A DNA stretch of 64,000 nt, from positions 45,625 to 109,624 of the forward strand of contig JAHEDX010000001.1 in NCBI GenBank assembly GCA_024641005.1, written 5' to 3'. Within the stretch, counting starts at the first letter, position 1. Every line of letters starts with the position of its first letter. A model generated the notes under the pieces. The model was not told the origin of the DNA, did no database searches, and saw nothing but the letters and a program-made list of their open reading frames with translations. Positions 42,547-51,635 of this stretch are shown in pieces. This stretch comes from Acidimicrobiaceae bacterium (GTDB lineage Bacteria > Actinomycetota > Acidimicrobiia > Acidimicrobiales > Ilumatobacteraceae). The translations under genes were made by a program, and so were the position numbers.

Positions 42547-43842
42547 GTGGCCGTGAGTGTGCCGGCGAGCGGGTCAGGAGTCCAACGTGATCTGCTGGCC
42601 GAGCGCCGCCGCCGCCCGATCCGTCCCGATGCGCCCGTGCTGCTCGTCGGTCGCTCTGCCTGGTGGGAGGACAACGGCCTCGACGAGGCGATGCGGATCG
42701 CAGACTGGTCGTTCATCACCGCCGACGACGTCGCTCGCGCCCGCTGGCTGGCGTCGATCCGGCGGGTCTCGTTGGTGGTCGTCGGCGGAGACCACGAATT
42801 CCGTTGGCGGGCGGTCGACGAGATCCGTGACCTCACCGACGTTCCCGTGGCGGTGCTGGCCGATGACGCCGATGAGGTCGTCACCCTGATCAAGGCCGGC
42901 GTCGACGCCGTCTGTCCGGTGTCCGAGCCGAGCCGCACGATGCTCGCCCGGCTGGCAGCGGTGTTCCGGCGCGCCGACCGACGGCGTGGTCCGGGAGTGC
43001 GCTACCTGCGAGCACGCGAACTCCAGGTGGATCTGTGGACTCGGATGTGCACGCTGGCCGGTGAACCGTTGGCGTTGTCGCCCACCGAGTTCGACCTGCT
43101 GACGTTCCTGATGAGCCGCCCGTCGGTGACATTGCCGGTGACGACGATCGTGCGTCGGGTGTGGGACCCTGCTCCGTCAGATGGGCGGAACGCGCTGCGG
43201 ATCATCGTCAACCGGGTTCGTCGCAAGCTCGGCGACGAGGCGTCCGACCCGAGCTACATCGCCTCGGTGAGGGGCAGTGGATACAGGTTCGTCGCGAACG
43301 TCACCGAGGAGGCCGATGCGTTGACCGACCATGCGGTCAATGCCGATGTCACCCCGCTCCTCGGCTCGATCGCTGAGCTGGCCGATGCGCTGGCGACCGC
43401 AACCGACGATCGCGCTGCCGCAGACACCCTCGTTCGACTCGTCGATGCGGCTGGGATCGCCGACGGCCTCGCCGTGTTCCGGATCGACGGCAAACGGATG
43501 CGTCTGATGGCGGCCCGACGCATGTCCGAGTCGTGGATGGACAAGGTGGCCGACGGGATCCCGCTCGATCCGTCCTTCGCCAGCGCCCAGAGTGTGCTGT
43601 CCGGCGAGGTCGTGCAGTTCGCCGACGTTCGGGCGGTCAAGAAGCAGTACCGCTCGACCGTCGATTGGATTGCTGCCGACGGATTTCGAGCCTGTCACTT
43701 CGTCCCGATCGCGGTCGCTGGGTCGACGTGGGGTCACCTCGGACTGGTCCGACGTACCGAGTCACCACTCGACGCGCTCACGATGGCCTACCTGCGCTCG
43801 TTGTGCTCGACCTTTGCTCTCCACCTCGCAGGCCGCTCGTGA
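42547..43842 (+). CDS. Regulator: degenerate receiver, OmpR-type winged helix, GAF domain
   Basis: Protein of 431 residues with three parts. Residues about 30-140 resemble a receiver but lack the phospho-acceptor Asp (VVVGGDHEF) and the conserved Lys (PVSEP). Residues about 155-255 are an OmpR/PhoB winged helix (LSPTEFDLLTFL, IVNRVRRKLGDE, SVRGSGYRFV). Residues about 275-425 look like a GAF sensor. No histidine kinase is adjacent. It is coupled (GTGA) to an SDR gene. It probably responds to a ligand rather than to phosphorylation. Confidence 0.8.
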   Translation: MAVSVPASGSGVQRDLLAERRRRPIRPDAPVLLVGRSAWWEDNGLDEAMRIADWSFITADDVARARWLASIRRVSLVVVGGDHEFRWRAVDEIRDLTDVPVAVLADDADEVVTLIKAGVDAVCPVSEPSRTMLARLAAVFRRADRRRGPGVRYLRARELQVDLWTRMCTLAGEPLALSPTEFDLLTFLMSRPSVTLPVTTIVRRVWDPAPSDGRNALRIIVNRVRRKLGDEASDPSYIASVRGSGYRFVANVTEEADALTDHAVNADVTPLLGSIAELADALATATDDRAAADTLVRLVDAAGIADGLAVFRIDGKRMRLMAARRMSESWMDKVADGIPLDPSFASAQSVLSGEVVQFADVRAVKKQYRSTVDWIAADGFRACHFVPIAVAGSTWGHLGLVRRTESPLDALTMAYLRSLCSTFALHLAGRS

Positions 43843-44573
43843 CGACCGGCCGACCGTTGATGGGCACGACAGCGCTGGTCACGGGCGCCAACCGTGGGAT
43901 CGGGCGATCGATCGCCGAGGGTTTGGCCGCTCTCGGAGCATGCGTGCTGGTCGGGGCCCGGATCCGCGAGGCGGCCGACGAGGTCGTCGCCGAGATCGTC
44001 GGATCGGGAGGCCTCGCGGAGCCGTTCGTGGTCGACATCGCCGACAGCGCATCCGTCGCCGGGGCTGCGGGGCGGATCGGGGATCTCGACATCCTGGTCA
44101 ACAATGCAGCGATCAAGCTCGAGCATCACCCGTCGCCACCGAGTCGCGCCTCGATCGACGACATCCAGGCGACGCTCGACACGAATGTGATCGGAACGAT
44201 CCGGATGATCCAGGCGATGTTGCCGGCGCTGCTGCGATCACCTCATCCACGCATCGTGAATCTGTCGAGCGGCCTCGGGTCATTGACATTCGCCACCACG
44301 CCGGGCAGCAAGTACCAGGAGCGGCCGCTGATCAGCTATTCGACCTCGAAAGCGGCGCTCAACATGGTGACCGTGTTGTTCGCCAACGAGTTCCGCGAGA
44401 CGCCGCTGCGGATCAACGCTGTCGATCCGGGGCCGGTGAACACCCCGATGACCCAGGGCAGGGCGACGCGCCGCCCGATCGACGGCGCCGAGCCGGTTCT
44501 CGCTGCCGTGCTGATCGCCGATGATGGCCCGACCGGATGCTTCTTCGACGAGCAGGGCGTGGTCCCGTGGTGA
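43839..44573 (+). CDS. SDR family oxidoreductase
   Basis: SDR of 244 residues: TGANRGIG, NNAAIK, NLSSGLGS, SYSTSKAA, RINAVDPGPVNTPM. It starts at GTG 43839 inside the preceding stop, or at ATG 43860. The C-terminus (GCFFDEQGVVPW) matches the subgroup that includes carbonyl reductase-like SDRs. It is co-transcribed with the unusual regulator, an uncommon pairing. Confidence 0.87.
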   Translation: MTTGRPLMGTTALVTGANRGIGRSIAEGLAALGACVLVGARIREAADEVVAEIVGSGGLAEPFVVDIADSASVAGAAGRIGDLDILVNNAAIKLEHHPSPPSRASIDDIQATLDTNVIGTIRMIQAMLPALLRSPHPRIVNLSSGLGSLTFATTPGSKYQERPLISYSTSKAALNMVTVLFANEFRETPLRINAVDPGPVNTPMTQGRATRRPIDGAEPVLAAVLIADDGPTGCFFDEQGVVPW

Positions 44574-44729
44574 GGTACTCGCTGGGCGCGGCACAACTGG
44601 TAGGTGTGGGGGTCGACACGGAATGGAAATTCGTGGGCGGTTACGGTCGGACGCGATGAACACGGCACACCTCCTGTGGCAGTCGGAGATCCCCCAAACG
44701 GATCACCGAACCGAGAGTTGGAGGACATC

Positions 44730-46844
44730 GTGAATCTCCGCGCCAATCTGGCCCGCATGCTCGCCCCCCGCACGGTGGCGGTCGTCGGAGCCAACGAACA
44801 ACTCGGCATGTCGAACAACTCGGTGATCCCGATGATCGAGGCCGGTCGTCAGGTCGAGCTCGTCAACCCGCGCCGAGACACGTTGTACGGACGGACCGCG
44901 CACGCCGACCTCGCGGCCGCCGTCGACTCGCTCGGCGAGCCGATCGACGCCATCTTGTCGCTCGTCAACGCCGAACGTTCGCTCGACGTCGTCGAGCAGG
45001 CTGCCGATCTCGGCTGCGGGGGAGTGGTCGTCGCCGCCGCCGGCTTCGTCGAGGCGGGTGAGGCCGGCGCCGACCTGCAGGCTCGGCTGCTGCGGATCGC
45101 GGCCGACACCGGCATCGCCGTCGTCGGGCCGAACTGCGCCGGCTTCAAGAACGTGTCGCTCGGGGCCAATCTGTTCACGGGCGGCCGGCTCGACCTGCCG
45201 GTCCCCGGCATCGACACGGCAGGCGGGGTCAGCATCGTGTCGCAGAGCGGATTCCTCGTCCGATCGGCGTTCGCTGCCGCGAACGAGCGGGCGCTCGGTG
45301 TTTCGATCGCCGTGTCGTCGGGCAACGAGGCGGTCTGCGACCTCGCCGATCACGTCGCCGTACTGGCGGATGATCCCCACACCTCGGTGATCTGTCTCGT
45401 GATCGAGACCGTGCGGCGACCGGCCGAGTTCTTCGCCTCGGTCGCGGCGGCACGTGCGTCGGGCAAGCCGGTGATCGCCCTCAAGCTCGGTCGCTCCGAC
45501 CGTGCCCGCCGGATCATGCAGTCCCACACCGGTGCGATCGCCGACGAGAGCTGGGTCTACGACATGGCGTTCCGCGAGCACGGCATCATCGGGGCTCGCG
45601 ACATCGACGATCTGCTCGACCGCGCCCAACTGTTCGTGCAACTCCCATCGTCTCGTCATCACCGGATCGGCGGGATCGGCATCATCACCACGTCGGGTGG
45701 GGTCGCCACTCTCGCCACCGACCTGGCCGACGACCCGTCGACCAATTACGACGCCGAGCTCCCGCCGCTGCCGGACATCGAGGCGTGGGTTCGCGAGCGG
45801 ATACCGGGCGACACGGTCAATCCGCTCGACCTGACCGGGTTCATGATGACCAAGGCGGAGTTGATGGAAGAGGTGTTCGACACCTATGCCGGCGCCGTCG
45901 ACGCGCTCGTGCTCGGCTGGTGGACGGGCGAAGCCGACGAAGGATGGAGCACGACATTGCTCGGACCGTTCGCCAACGCAGCCCGGCGAGCCGACATCCC
46001 GTTCCTCGTCAGCCCGGTCGAGGCGACCGGAATCGGCAGCTGGGTGTCGCAGTGGCGTGATCAGGGCCTGCTGTTCGGGCGCGGCGTCGAGTCGGTCTAC
46101 CGGGCCGTCGACACGATGAACCAGTTCTGCGGTCATGTGTCACGCGACATGCCCCCGGTTGGGCCTCGCGCCAAGGGCGAACGGCCGGCACTGATCGACG
46201 GCGAGGCGGGTCCGATGCTGGGCTTCGCCGACGCGATGAGGTTGTTGGAGTCGGTCGGCATCGAGGTCGCTCCGTGGGCCGTGCTGATCGGTGACGACAC
46301 TGGTGAGTCGGTGCCCGAGCACCTGGGGGACTCGTTGGTCGTCAAGCTCGCTGACGTGCCCCATCGCACCGAACTCGACGGCGTTCGCGTCGGGGTGTCA
46401 CGTAGTGCCCTCGTTCCGACGGTCGCCGAGCTGCGAGCGATCGCCGCCGAGCACGGTGTGCCACCGACAGTGGCGGTGCAGGCGCTGGTCAGCGGCCACG
46501 GCGAGGCGTTCGGAGGGCTGCAGACGGGCTCGAACCTCGGGCCGATCGCACTGCTCGGACTGGGCGGGGTACTGGTCGAGGTGACCAGGCAGGTCAGCGG
46601 TCGTTTCCTCCCGCTCGACGAGCCGGGGGCTCGAGCACTGGCCGAGGAGGTCACCGGGGCGGTCGCCGGGCTTCGTGGGCAGCGTCCCTGGCCGGTCGAC
46701 CGGGTGGCCGACGTGGTGGTCGGCCTCGATCGGCTATGGCGCCTGCATGGCAACTGGATCGACTCGATCGACCTCAACCCATTGATCGTCGGCCCTGACG
46801 GAGTGGTGGCGGTCGACGCCCTGGTCCTCGGTCGTCACGACTGA
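44730..46844 (+). CDS. NDP-forming acyl-CoA synthetase
   Basis: Single-chain protein of 704 residues: CoA-binding domain (VAVVGANEQLGMSNN), succinyl-CoA ligase-like domain with phosphohistidine His266 in SHTGAIA, then an ATP-grasp domain in the C-terminal third (DSLVVKLADVPHRTELDGV). It makes or breaks acyl-CoA with ADP/ATP, reversibly in principle. GTG 44730 follows GGAGG. It is chemically distinct from the AMP-forming ligase at 59639. Confidence 0.9.
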   Translation: MNLRANLARMLAPRTVAVVGANEQLGMSNNSVIPMIEAGRQVELVNPRRDTLYGRTAHADLAAAVDSLGEPIDAILSLVNAERSLDVVEQAADLGCGGVVVAAAGFVEAGEAGADLQARLLRIAADTGIAVVGPNCAGFKNVSLGANLFTGGRLDLPVPGIDTAGGVSIVSQSGFLVRSAFAAANERALGVSIAVSSGNEAVCDLADHVAVLADDPHTSVICLVIETVRRPAEFFASVAAARASGKPVIALKLGRSDRARRIMQSHTGAIADESWVYDMAFREHGIIGARDIDDLLDRAQLFVQLPSSRHHRIGGIGIITTSGGVATLATDLADDPSTNYDAELPPLPDIEAWVRERIPGDTVNPLDLTGFMMTKAELMEEVFDTYAGAVDALVLGWWTGEADEGWSTTLLGPFANAARRADIPFLVSPVEATGIGSWVSQWRDQGLLFGRGVESVYRAVDTMNQFCGHVSRDMPPVGPRAKGERPALIDGEAGPMLGFADAMRLLESVGIEVAPWAVLIGDDTGESVPEHLGDSLVVKLADVPHRTELDGVRVGVSRSALVPTVAELRAIAAEHGVPPTVAVQALVSGHGEAFGGLQTGSNLGPIALLGLGGVLVEVTRQVSGRFLPLDEPGARALAEEVTGAVAGLRGQRPWPVDRVADVVVGLDRLWRLHGNWIDSIDLNPLIVGPDGVVAVDALVLGRHD

Positions 46845-46856
46845 CAGGATGAATCC

Positions 46857-47585
46857 ATGACGAGTTCACCTACCTTCGTGTTCGTGCACGGCGGCCAGCA
46901 CACGGCGACCTGTTGGCAGCCGACGATCGACGCGATGCGGCGCACCGACCCCGACGTGGCGTCGCTGGCGGTCGATCTGCCCGGACGGCGCGACGAGCCG
47001 GGCGACCTCGCCGCACTCACGATCGATCAGTGTGTCAGCAGCACCATTCGTCAGATCGACGAGAACGGTGCCGATCACATCGTGCTGGTCGGCCACTCGA
47101 TGGCGGGCATCACGTTGCCGGGTGTCGCCGAGGTGCTCGGTGCCGATCGCGTGGTTCACATGGTGTACATCGCCTGCTGTGTGCCGCCGCAAGGCAAGAC
47201 GGTCATGTCGACCTTGAAGCCACCGGTCAGCTGGATCGCCGGTGCCATGTCGAGGTTCGTGAAGGTGTCCAAGCCGCTGCCGGGGCCTGCTGCGAAGTGG
47301 ATGTTCGCGAACGGGATGACCGACGAGCAGAAGCGTCAGGTGGTCGCAGAGCTCGTACCCGAGAGCGCGGTGATCACCAAGGAGATGGTCGACCGTTCGA
47401 ACATGCCCGATCTGCCGACGACCTGGATCCTCACGATGCAGGACAACTCCCTCAAGCCAGCGCTCCAGCGCGAGTTCATCGCCAACCTCGGCAATGTCGA
47501 CGAGGTGGTCGAGGTCGACACCTGCCACAACATCATGATGAGCGAACCGGCCCACCTCGCCGAACTCCTGCTCTCCCGCCCCTAG
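46857..47585 (+). CDS. Alpha/beta hydrolase
   Basis: Small hydrolase of 242 residues, esterase/salicylate-methylesterase-like in layout: FVHGGQHTATCW oxyanion region, nucleophile Ser in GHSMAG, and catalytic His in DTCHNIMMSEP. It starts 12 bp after the synthetase stop, same operon. The TAG stop falls inside palindrome h. Confidence 0.88.
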   Translation: MTSSPTFVFVHGGQHTATCWQPTIDAMRRTDPDVASLAVDLPGRRDEPGDLAALTIDQCVSSTIRQIDENGADHIVLVGHSMAGITLPGVAEVLGADRVVHMVYIACCVPPQGKTVMSTLKPPVSWIAGAMSRFVKVSKPLPGPAAKWMFANGMTDEQKRQVVAELVPESAVITKEMVDRSNMPDLPTTWILTMQDNSLKPALQREFIANLGNVDEVVEVDTCHNIMMSEPAHLAELLLSRP

Positions 47586-47619
47586 TTACGAAACGTGCCA
47601 GGCACGTTTCGTAACTAGG
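47581..47619. repeat. Palindromic repeat, locus h (39 bp)
   Basis: Longest perfect copy: 19-bp arms around a central A, from CCTAG to CTAGG. It contains the hydrolase TAG stop and ends 2 bp from the stop triplet of the convergent SDR (47622-47624). Confidence 0.97.
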
Positions 47620-47621
47620 GG

Positions 47622-48542
47622 TCAGCCACCGAGTCGCAGGCCGGGGGCCTTGGTCTTGAAGACATCGACGGCGAACAAATCGCCCAGCTTCGTGGCGTCC
47701 CAGCGCTTGCGGCCGTTGGAGAGGGTGACCTCTTCGGTCCAGCCACCCATCAGATGGATGTGTTCACCCATCGCGCGGATGACCTGACCGCTCACGTAAC
47801 CCGCCTCGTCGCTGCACAGCCAAGCGACCACGGGCGAGCACAGCGAGGGATCGAACGGATCGAATTCGTCGTCGGGGATCTCGTCGGGCTCGCGCACGGC
47901 CTCGGGGTGCAGCGTGCCGGAGATCCGAGTGATCCCACCCGGACCGATCACGTTGGCGGTGACGCCGAGCTTCGACAGTTCGAGGTTGAGCGTCAGGGTC
48001 ATTCCGACGATGGCCGCCTTTGCGGTCGCATAGTTGGTCTGCCCGAAGTTGCCCAACAGACCGGCGCCCGAGGTGGTGTTGATGATCCGCCCGCCCACGT
48101 TGCCGTCTCCGCCCTTGGCGCGTTCACGCCAATGCTGCGCAGCGGCCCGGCACGTCAGCCAGGTGCCCCGGACGTGCACATTCATCACGAGGTCGAAGTC
48201 GTCGGCCGACATGTTCCAGACCGCCCGGTCGCGCACGATCCCGGCGTTGTTCACCAAGATGTCGATCCTGCCGTACGTGTCGATCGCCTGCTGCACCATT
48301 TCGGTGGCCTGCGCCTCGTTGCTGACATCGCCGTAGTTGGCGGAGGCGGTACCGCCGCGTGACGTGATGAGGTCGACGACCACGTCGGCGTCGCGTCCGT
48401 TGCCCTCGCCGCTGACCGAACTACCGAGATCATTGACGATCACGGTGGCCCCGTGTTTGGCCAGCTCGACTGCGTGGCCGCGGCCGATGCCGTGGCCGGC
48501 ACCGGTGACCAGTGCGATCTTTCCCTCGAGGAGTCCGGGCAT
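47622..48542 (-). CDS. SDR family oxidoreductase, MFE-2-like
   Basis: SDR of 306 residues: TGAGHGIG, NDLGSSVSGEGNG insert, NNAGIVRD, NYATAKAA. The long insert after the second strand and the length match the dehydrogenase domain of peroxisomal multifunctional enzyme type 2 and actinobacterial 3-hydroxyacyl-CoA dehydrogenases. ATG 48542 is chosen. It shares an upstream region and operator-like site 9 with the divergent crotonase. Confidence 0.9.
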   Translation of the reverse strand: MPGLLEGKIALVTGAGHGIGRGHAVELAKHGATVIVNDLGSSVSGEGNGRDADVVVDLITSRGGTASANYGDVSNEAQATEMVQQAIDTYGRIDILVNNAGIVRDRAVWNMSADDFDLVMNVHVRGTWLTCRAAAQHWRERAKGGDGNVGGRIINTTSGAGLLGNFGQTNYATAKAAIVGMTLTLNLELSKLGVTANVIGPGGITRISGTLHPEAVREPDEIPDDEFDPFDPSLCSPVVAWLCSDEAGYVSGQVIRAMGEHIHLMGGWTEEVTLSNGRKRWDATKLGDLFAVDVFKTKAPGLRLGG

Positions 48543-48583
48543 GTCGTGCTCGCTTTCGTCTGCGGTTGGACTGGGTACCACAG

Positions 48584-48599
48584 GTGACAGTAGCGTCAG
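48584..48599. promoter_or_regulatory. Operator-like inverted repeat (site 9)
   Basis: GTGACAGTAGCGTCAG, TGAC-N6-GTCA, between the divergent SDR and crotonase genes (35 bp from the crotonase start). Confidence 0.55.
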
Positions 48600-48633
48600 A
48601 TGAGCGTCGGGGACGAAGAGAAACGGGGACCGC

Positions 48634-49425
48634 GTGGAATCTGCAGGCTTGGACATCGAACGTCGCGACGACGGGGTGGTGATCGTGCGCCTCGCGCGAC
48701 CCGAGCGACACAACGCCATCGACAACGTCACTGCTCGGGAGCTCACGCGACTGCTGACCGACGCCAACGTCGACCGCTCGATCAGGGCGATCCTGTGGAC
48801 CGGTGTGGACGGCAAGTTCTGCACCGGTGCCGATGTGGTCGGCGACCCCAACGCTCCCAAGCCGAGCACCCTCGACTACCGGTACGCCACCGACGATTTT
48901 CGGCAGCTCACCCAGGCGCTCTGGGAGGTCGAGAAGCCGGTCATCACCGCCGTCAACGGTTCGGTCGCCGGGTTGGGTTGGACACTGGCGTTGCTCGGCG
49001 ACCTCGTCGTCGCCGATGCCGATGCCCGTTGGACCCACGTGTTCGCCCGGCGCGGCATGGTGCCGCATGCCGGTGATTCGTATTTCCTGGCGCGGATCAT
49101 CCCGTTCCATCGCCTCAACGAGATCGCGCTGTTGAGCGACACGCTCACCTCGGCCGATCTCGACGCCTGGGGTCTGATCAACCGATGCGTGCCCGGCGAC
49201 GACGTGATGCCCACCGCACTCGGTCTGGCCGAGCGCTTGGCGACAGGGCCGACGCGTACGCTCGGACTCACCAAGCGCCTCTACCGACGCTCGCTGTCGT
49301 CTGACATGGCGACGGCCTTCGAGGACGAACGCAACGCCACGGCCCTCATTTCCACAACAGATGACCGGTATGAGGGAGTCGCCTCGTTCGTCGAGCGTCG
49401 CCCCCCGAACTTCATCGGCGACTGA
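48634..49425 (+). CDS. Enoyl-CoA hydratase/isomerase family protein
   Basis: Crotonase of 263 residues: VRLARPERHNAID, FCTGADVVGD, NGSVAGLGWTLALLGD, GMVPHAGDSYFLARII, FVERRPPNFIGD. GTG 48634 start. It is followed 42 bp later by the double-length ACAD, and then by another crotonase and an SDR, forming a beta-oxidation-like run. Confidence 0.92.
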   Translation: MESAGLDIERRDDGVVIVRLARPERHNAIDNVTARELTRLLTDANVDRSIRAILWTGVDGKFCTGADVVGDPNAPKPSTLDYRYATDDFRQLTQALWEVEKPVITAVNGSVAGLGWTLALLGDLVVADADARWTHVFARRGMVPHAGDSYFLARIIPFHRLNEIALLSDTLTSADLDAWGLINRCVPGDDVMPTALGLAERLATGPTRTLGLTKRLYRRSLSSDMATAFEDERNATALISTTDDRYEGVASFVERRPPNFIGD

Positions 49426-49467
49426 CCCCGCGCACCAACGTTTCACCCCACCGACGAGGACATCACG

Positions 49468-51579
49468 ATGCCGATTGCACTGACCGACGACCACCAGCAG
49501 CTGGCCGACGTCGCCCGATCGTTCCTGGTCGAGCGCGGGGCGCTCGCCGAGGCGCGCGGTCTGCTCGATGCCGACACCGAGCCATTGCCCTCCTACTGGG
49601 ATGAACTCGTCTCGATGGGATGGCTCGGACTCCACCTTCCCGAGCAGTACGGCGGATCCGGTTACGGCCTGGCCGAGGTGATGGTCGTTCTGGAGGCGAT
49701 GGCCGGTGCGTGCGCACCGGGGCCGCTCCTGCCCACCGTGATGGCCTCGGCAGTCATCGATGCGCTCGGGTCCGAACAGCAGCGGGCGGCGCTGCTGCCC
49801 GGTCTGGCCGATGGATCGACGTTGGGTGCGATCGCGCTGTCGGGTGCCGATGCCCTGGTGCTCGGTGGTGGCCACGCTGCGGTCGTCGTGGTGTGTCGCG
49901 GTGACGATGTCGCCATCGTGTCCACGGCGCCGGGCGACATGGTCCCCGTCGGCGGTATCGATCCGACCCGCCGTATGTGGCGCCTCGCGGCCGACCAGCT
50001 GGATCTCGGCGATGTCGAGATCATCGTCGGTGGCGCGGCAGAGGCGACGGCGATCGTCAGGTCGCTCGCTGCGGCCGAGGCAGCTGGTGGTGCAGCTGCA
50101 ACCCTCCAGATGGCCCTCGAGTACGCCAAGGTACGCGAGCAGTTCGGTCGCACGATCGGCTCGTTCCAGGCGGTCAAGCACCATCTCGCCAACATGGCGG
50201 TCGATGCCGAGCTCGCTGCTGCAGTGGCATGGGATGCCGCCCGTGCCGGCGGCCGTGGCCAACAGGGTCGCCTCGCGGGTGCGGTCGCGGCCACGCAGGC
50301 GATGCCGGCGTTCGTGCGCTGCGCCGAGAAGAACATCCAAGTTCTCGGTGGCATCGGGTTCACCTGGGAACACGATGCCCACATTTATCTGCGTCGGGCG
50401 TGGGCGCTGAACATCCTGTTCCGTGGGGACGCGGCCGGCGACGTGACCGAACTGGTGGCGGCCGGTGCAAGCGCCAATGAGGGCATCGATCTGCCCGAGG
50501 AAGCTGAACGGTTCCGGGTCGAGGCTCGGCAGTTCAAGGATCGCTACGACGCACTCCCTGCCGAACAGCGGCTCTCGGCGCTGATCGAATCCGGGTACTG
50601 CATGCCGCACTGGCCGCGACCGTTCGGGCGTGCCGCGAGCGCCGTCGAACAGCTCGTGATCGACGAGGAGATGCCCGACGTCGAACGTCCGGCGCTCGGC
50701 ATCGGCACCTGGGTGCTGTTGACGCTGATCCAACACGGCAGCGACGAACAGATCGAACGTTGGATCCGGCCGAGCCTCGACGGCGACTACTACTGGTGCC
50801 AGTTGTTCAGCGAGCCGAATGCCGGCTCGGATGCGGCGGCGATCCAGACGAAGGCCACACGGGTCGACGGCGGCTGGTTGGTCAACGGCCAGAAGGTGTG
50901 GACCAGCGGCGCACAGAACAGCAACATGGGGCTGGCGACCGTTCGCACCGACCCGGAGGCGAAGAAGCATGCCGGTATCTCGACGTTCGCGATCGACATG
51001 ACGGCCACAGGGGTCGAGGTCCGCCCGCTGCGCGAGATCACCGGCGAAGCCCTGTTCAACGAGGTGTTCTTCGACGACGTGTTCGTTCCCGACGACGACG
51101 TGGTCGGCGACGTCAACCAGGGATGGACGGTCGCCAGGGCCACGCTCGGCAACGAGCGCGTCTCGATCGGTGGCAACAAGGGTGGGCGCGACGTCATCGA
51201 CGATGCCGAGCTGGTCGAGTTGGCCTCGAAGTACGTCGTCGGCGACCGTCCGACGCAGATCGAGGTCGGCGAGACGATCGCCGAGGCCCATGCGATGTCG
51301 GCGCTCAACCTGCGACAGGTGATGCGAGCGGTGATCGGAGCGGGGCCGGGCCCAGAGGGTGCGATCACCAAGCTCTTGTCGGCCGAGCATGCCCAGCGAG
51401 TGAGTTCGCTGGCGCTGCGGATCGCCGGTGAGGCCGGCATCGGCGACGGCGAGGCCCGCGCCCAGTTCCACTACCTGTTCGACCGCTGCCTCACGATCGC
51501 CGGCGGCACATCGGAAATCGTTCGCAACATCATCTCCGAGCGGATCCTGGGCCTGCCCCGCGACCCCCTCGCCAAGTAG
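49468..51579 (+). CDS. Double-length acyl-CoA dehydrogenase (FadE34-like fusion)
   Basis: Protein of 703 residues made of two ACAD units. Residues 1 to about 340 are beta-type (QFGRTIGSFQAVKHH, GGIGFTWEHDAHIYLRR). Residues about 350-703 are alpha-type (FSEPNAGSDAAAIQTKA, NGQKVWTSGAQNS, GGTSEIVRNIISERILGLPR). Length and order resemble mycobacterial FadE34, which replaces an alpha2-beta2 pair in steroid side-chain oxidation. The TAG stop overlaps palindrome i. Confidence 0.92.
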   Translation: MPIALTDDHQQLADVARSFLVERGALAEARGLLDADTEPLPSYWDELVSMGWLGLHLPEQYGGSGYGLAEVMVVLEAMAGACAPGPLLPTVMASAVIDALGSEQQRAALLPGLADGSTLGAIALSGADALVLGGGHAAVVVVCRGDDVAIVSTAPGDMVPVGGIDPTRRMWRLAADQLDLGDVEIIVGGAAEATAIVRSLAAAEAAGGAAATLQMALEYAKVREQFGRTIGSFQAVKHHLANMAVDAELAAAVAWDAARAGGRGQQGRLAGAVAATQAMPAFVRCAEKNIQVLGGIGFTWEHDAHIYLRRAWALNILFRGDAAGDVTELVAAGASANEGIDLPEEAERFRVEARQFKDRYDALPAEQRLSALIESGYCMPHWPRPFGRAASAVEQLVIDEEMPDVERPALGIGTWVLLTLIQHGSDEQIERWIRPSLDGDYYWCQLFSEPNAGSDAAAIQTKATRVDGGWLVNGQKVWTSGAQNSNMGLATVRTDPEAKKHAGISTFAIDMTATGVEVRPLREITGEALFNEVFFDDVFVPDDDVVGDVNQGWTVARATLGNERVSIGGNKGGRDVIDDAELVELASKYVVGDRPTQIEVGETIAEAHAMSALNLRQVMRAVIGAGPGPEGAITKLLSAEHAQRVSSLALRIAGEAGIGDGEARAQFHYLFDRCLTIAGGTSEIVRNIISERILGLPRDPLAK

Positions 51580-51610
51580 TTACGAAACGTGCCAGGCACG
51601 TTTCGTAACT
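51578..51610. repeat. Palindromic repeat, locus i (single copy)
   Basis: Perfect 33-bp palindrome with central A, starting on the second base of the ACAD stop codon (51577-51579), in a co-directional gap. Confidence 0.96.
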
Positions 51611-51635
51611 GTCACCACCGAAAGGCATGCAACTC

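Noticed and set aside
44574..44729. Hidden small gene or regulatory element before the NDP-forming synthetase
   Set aside because: The 156-bp gap shows no operator match, palindromic repeat or convincing reading frame beyond the synthetase ribosome-binding site.
48430..51471. 1013-codon open frame on the minus strand opposite the double ACAD
   Set aside because: It is an antisense shadow produced by high G+C codon bias. Its translation has no recognisable domain and it overlaps three well-supported genes.
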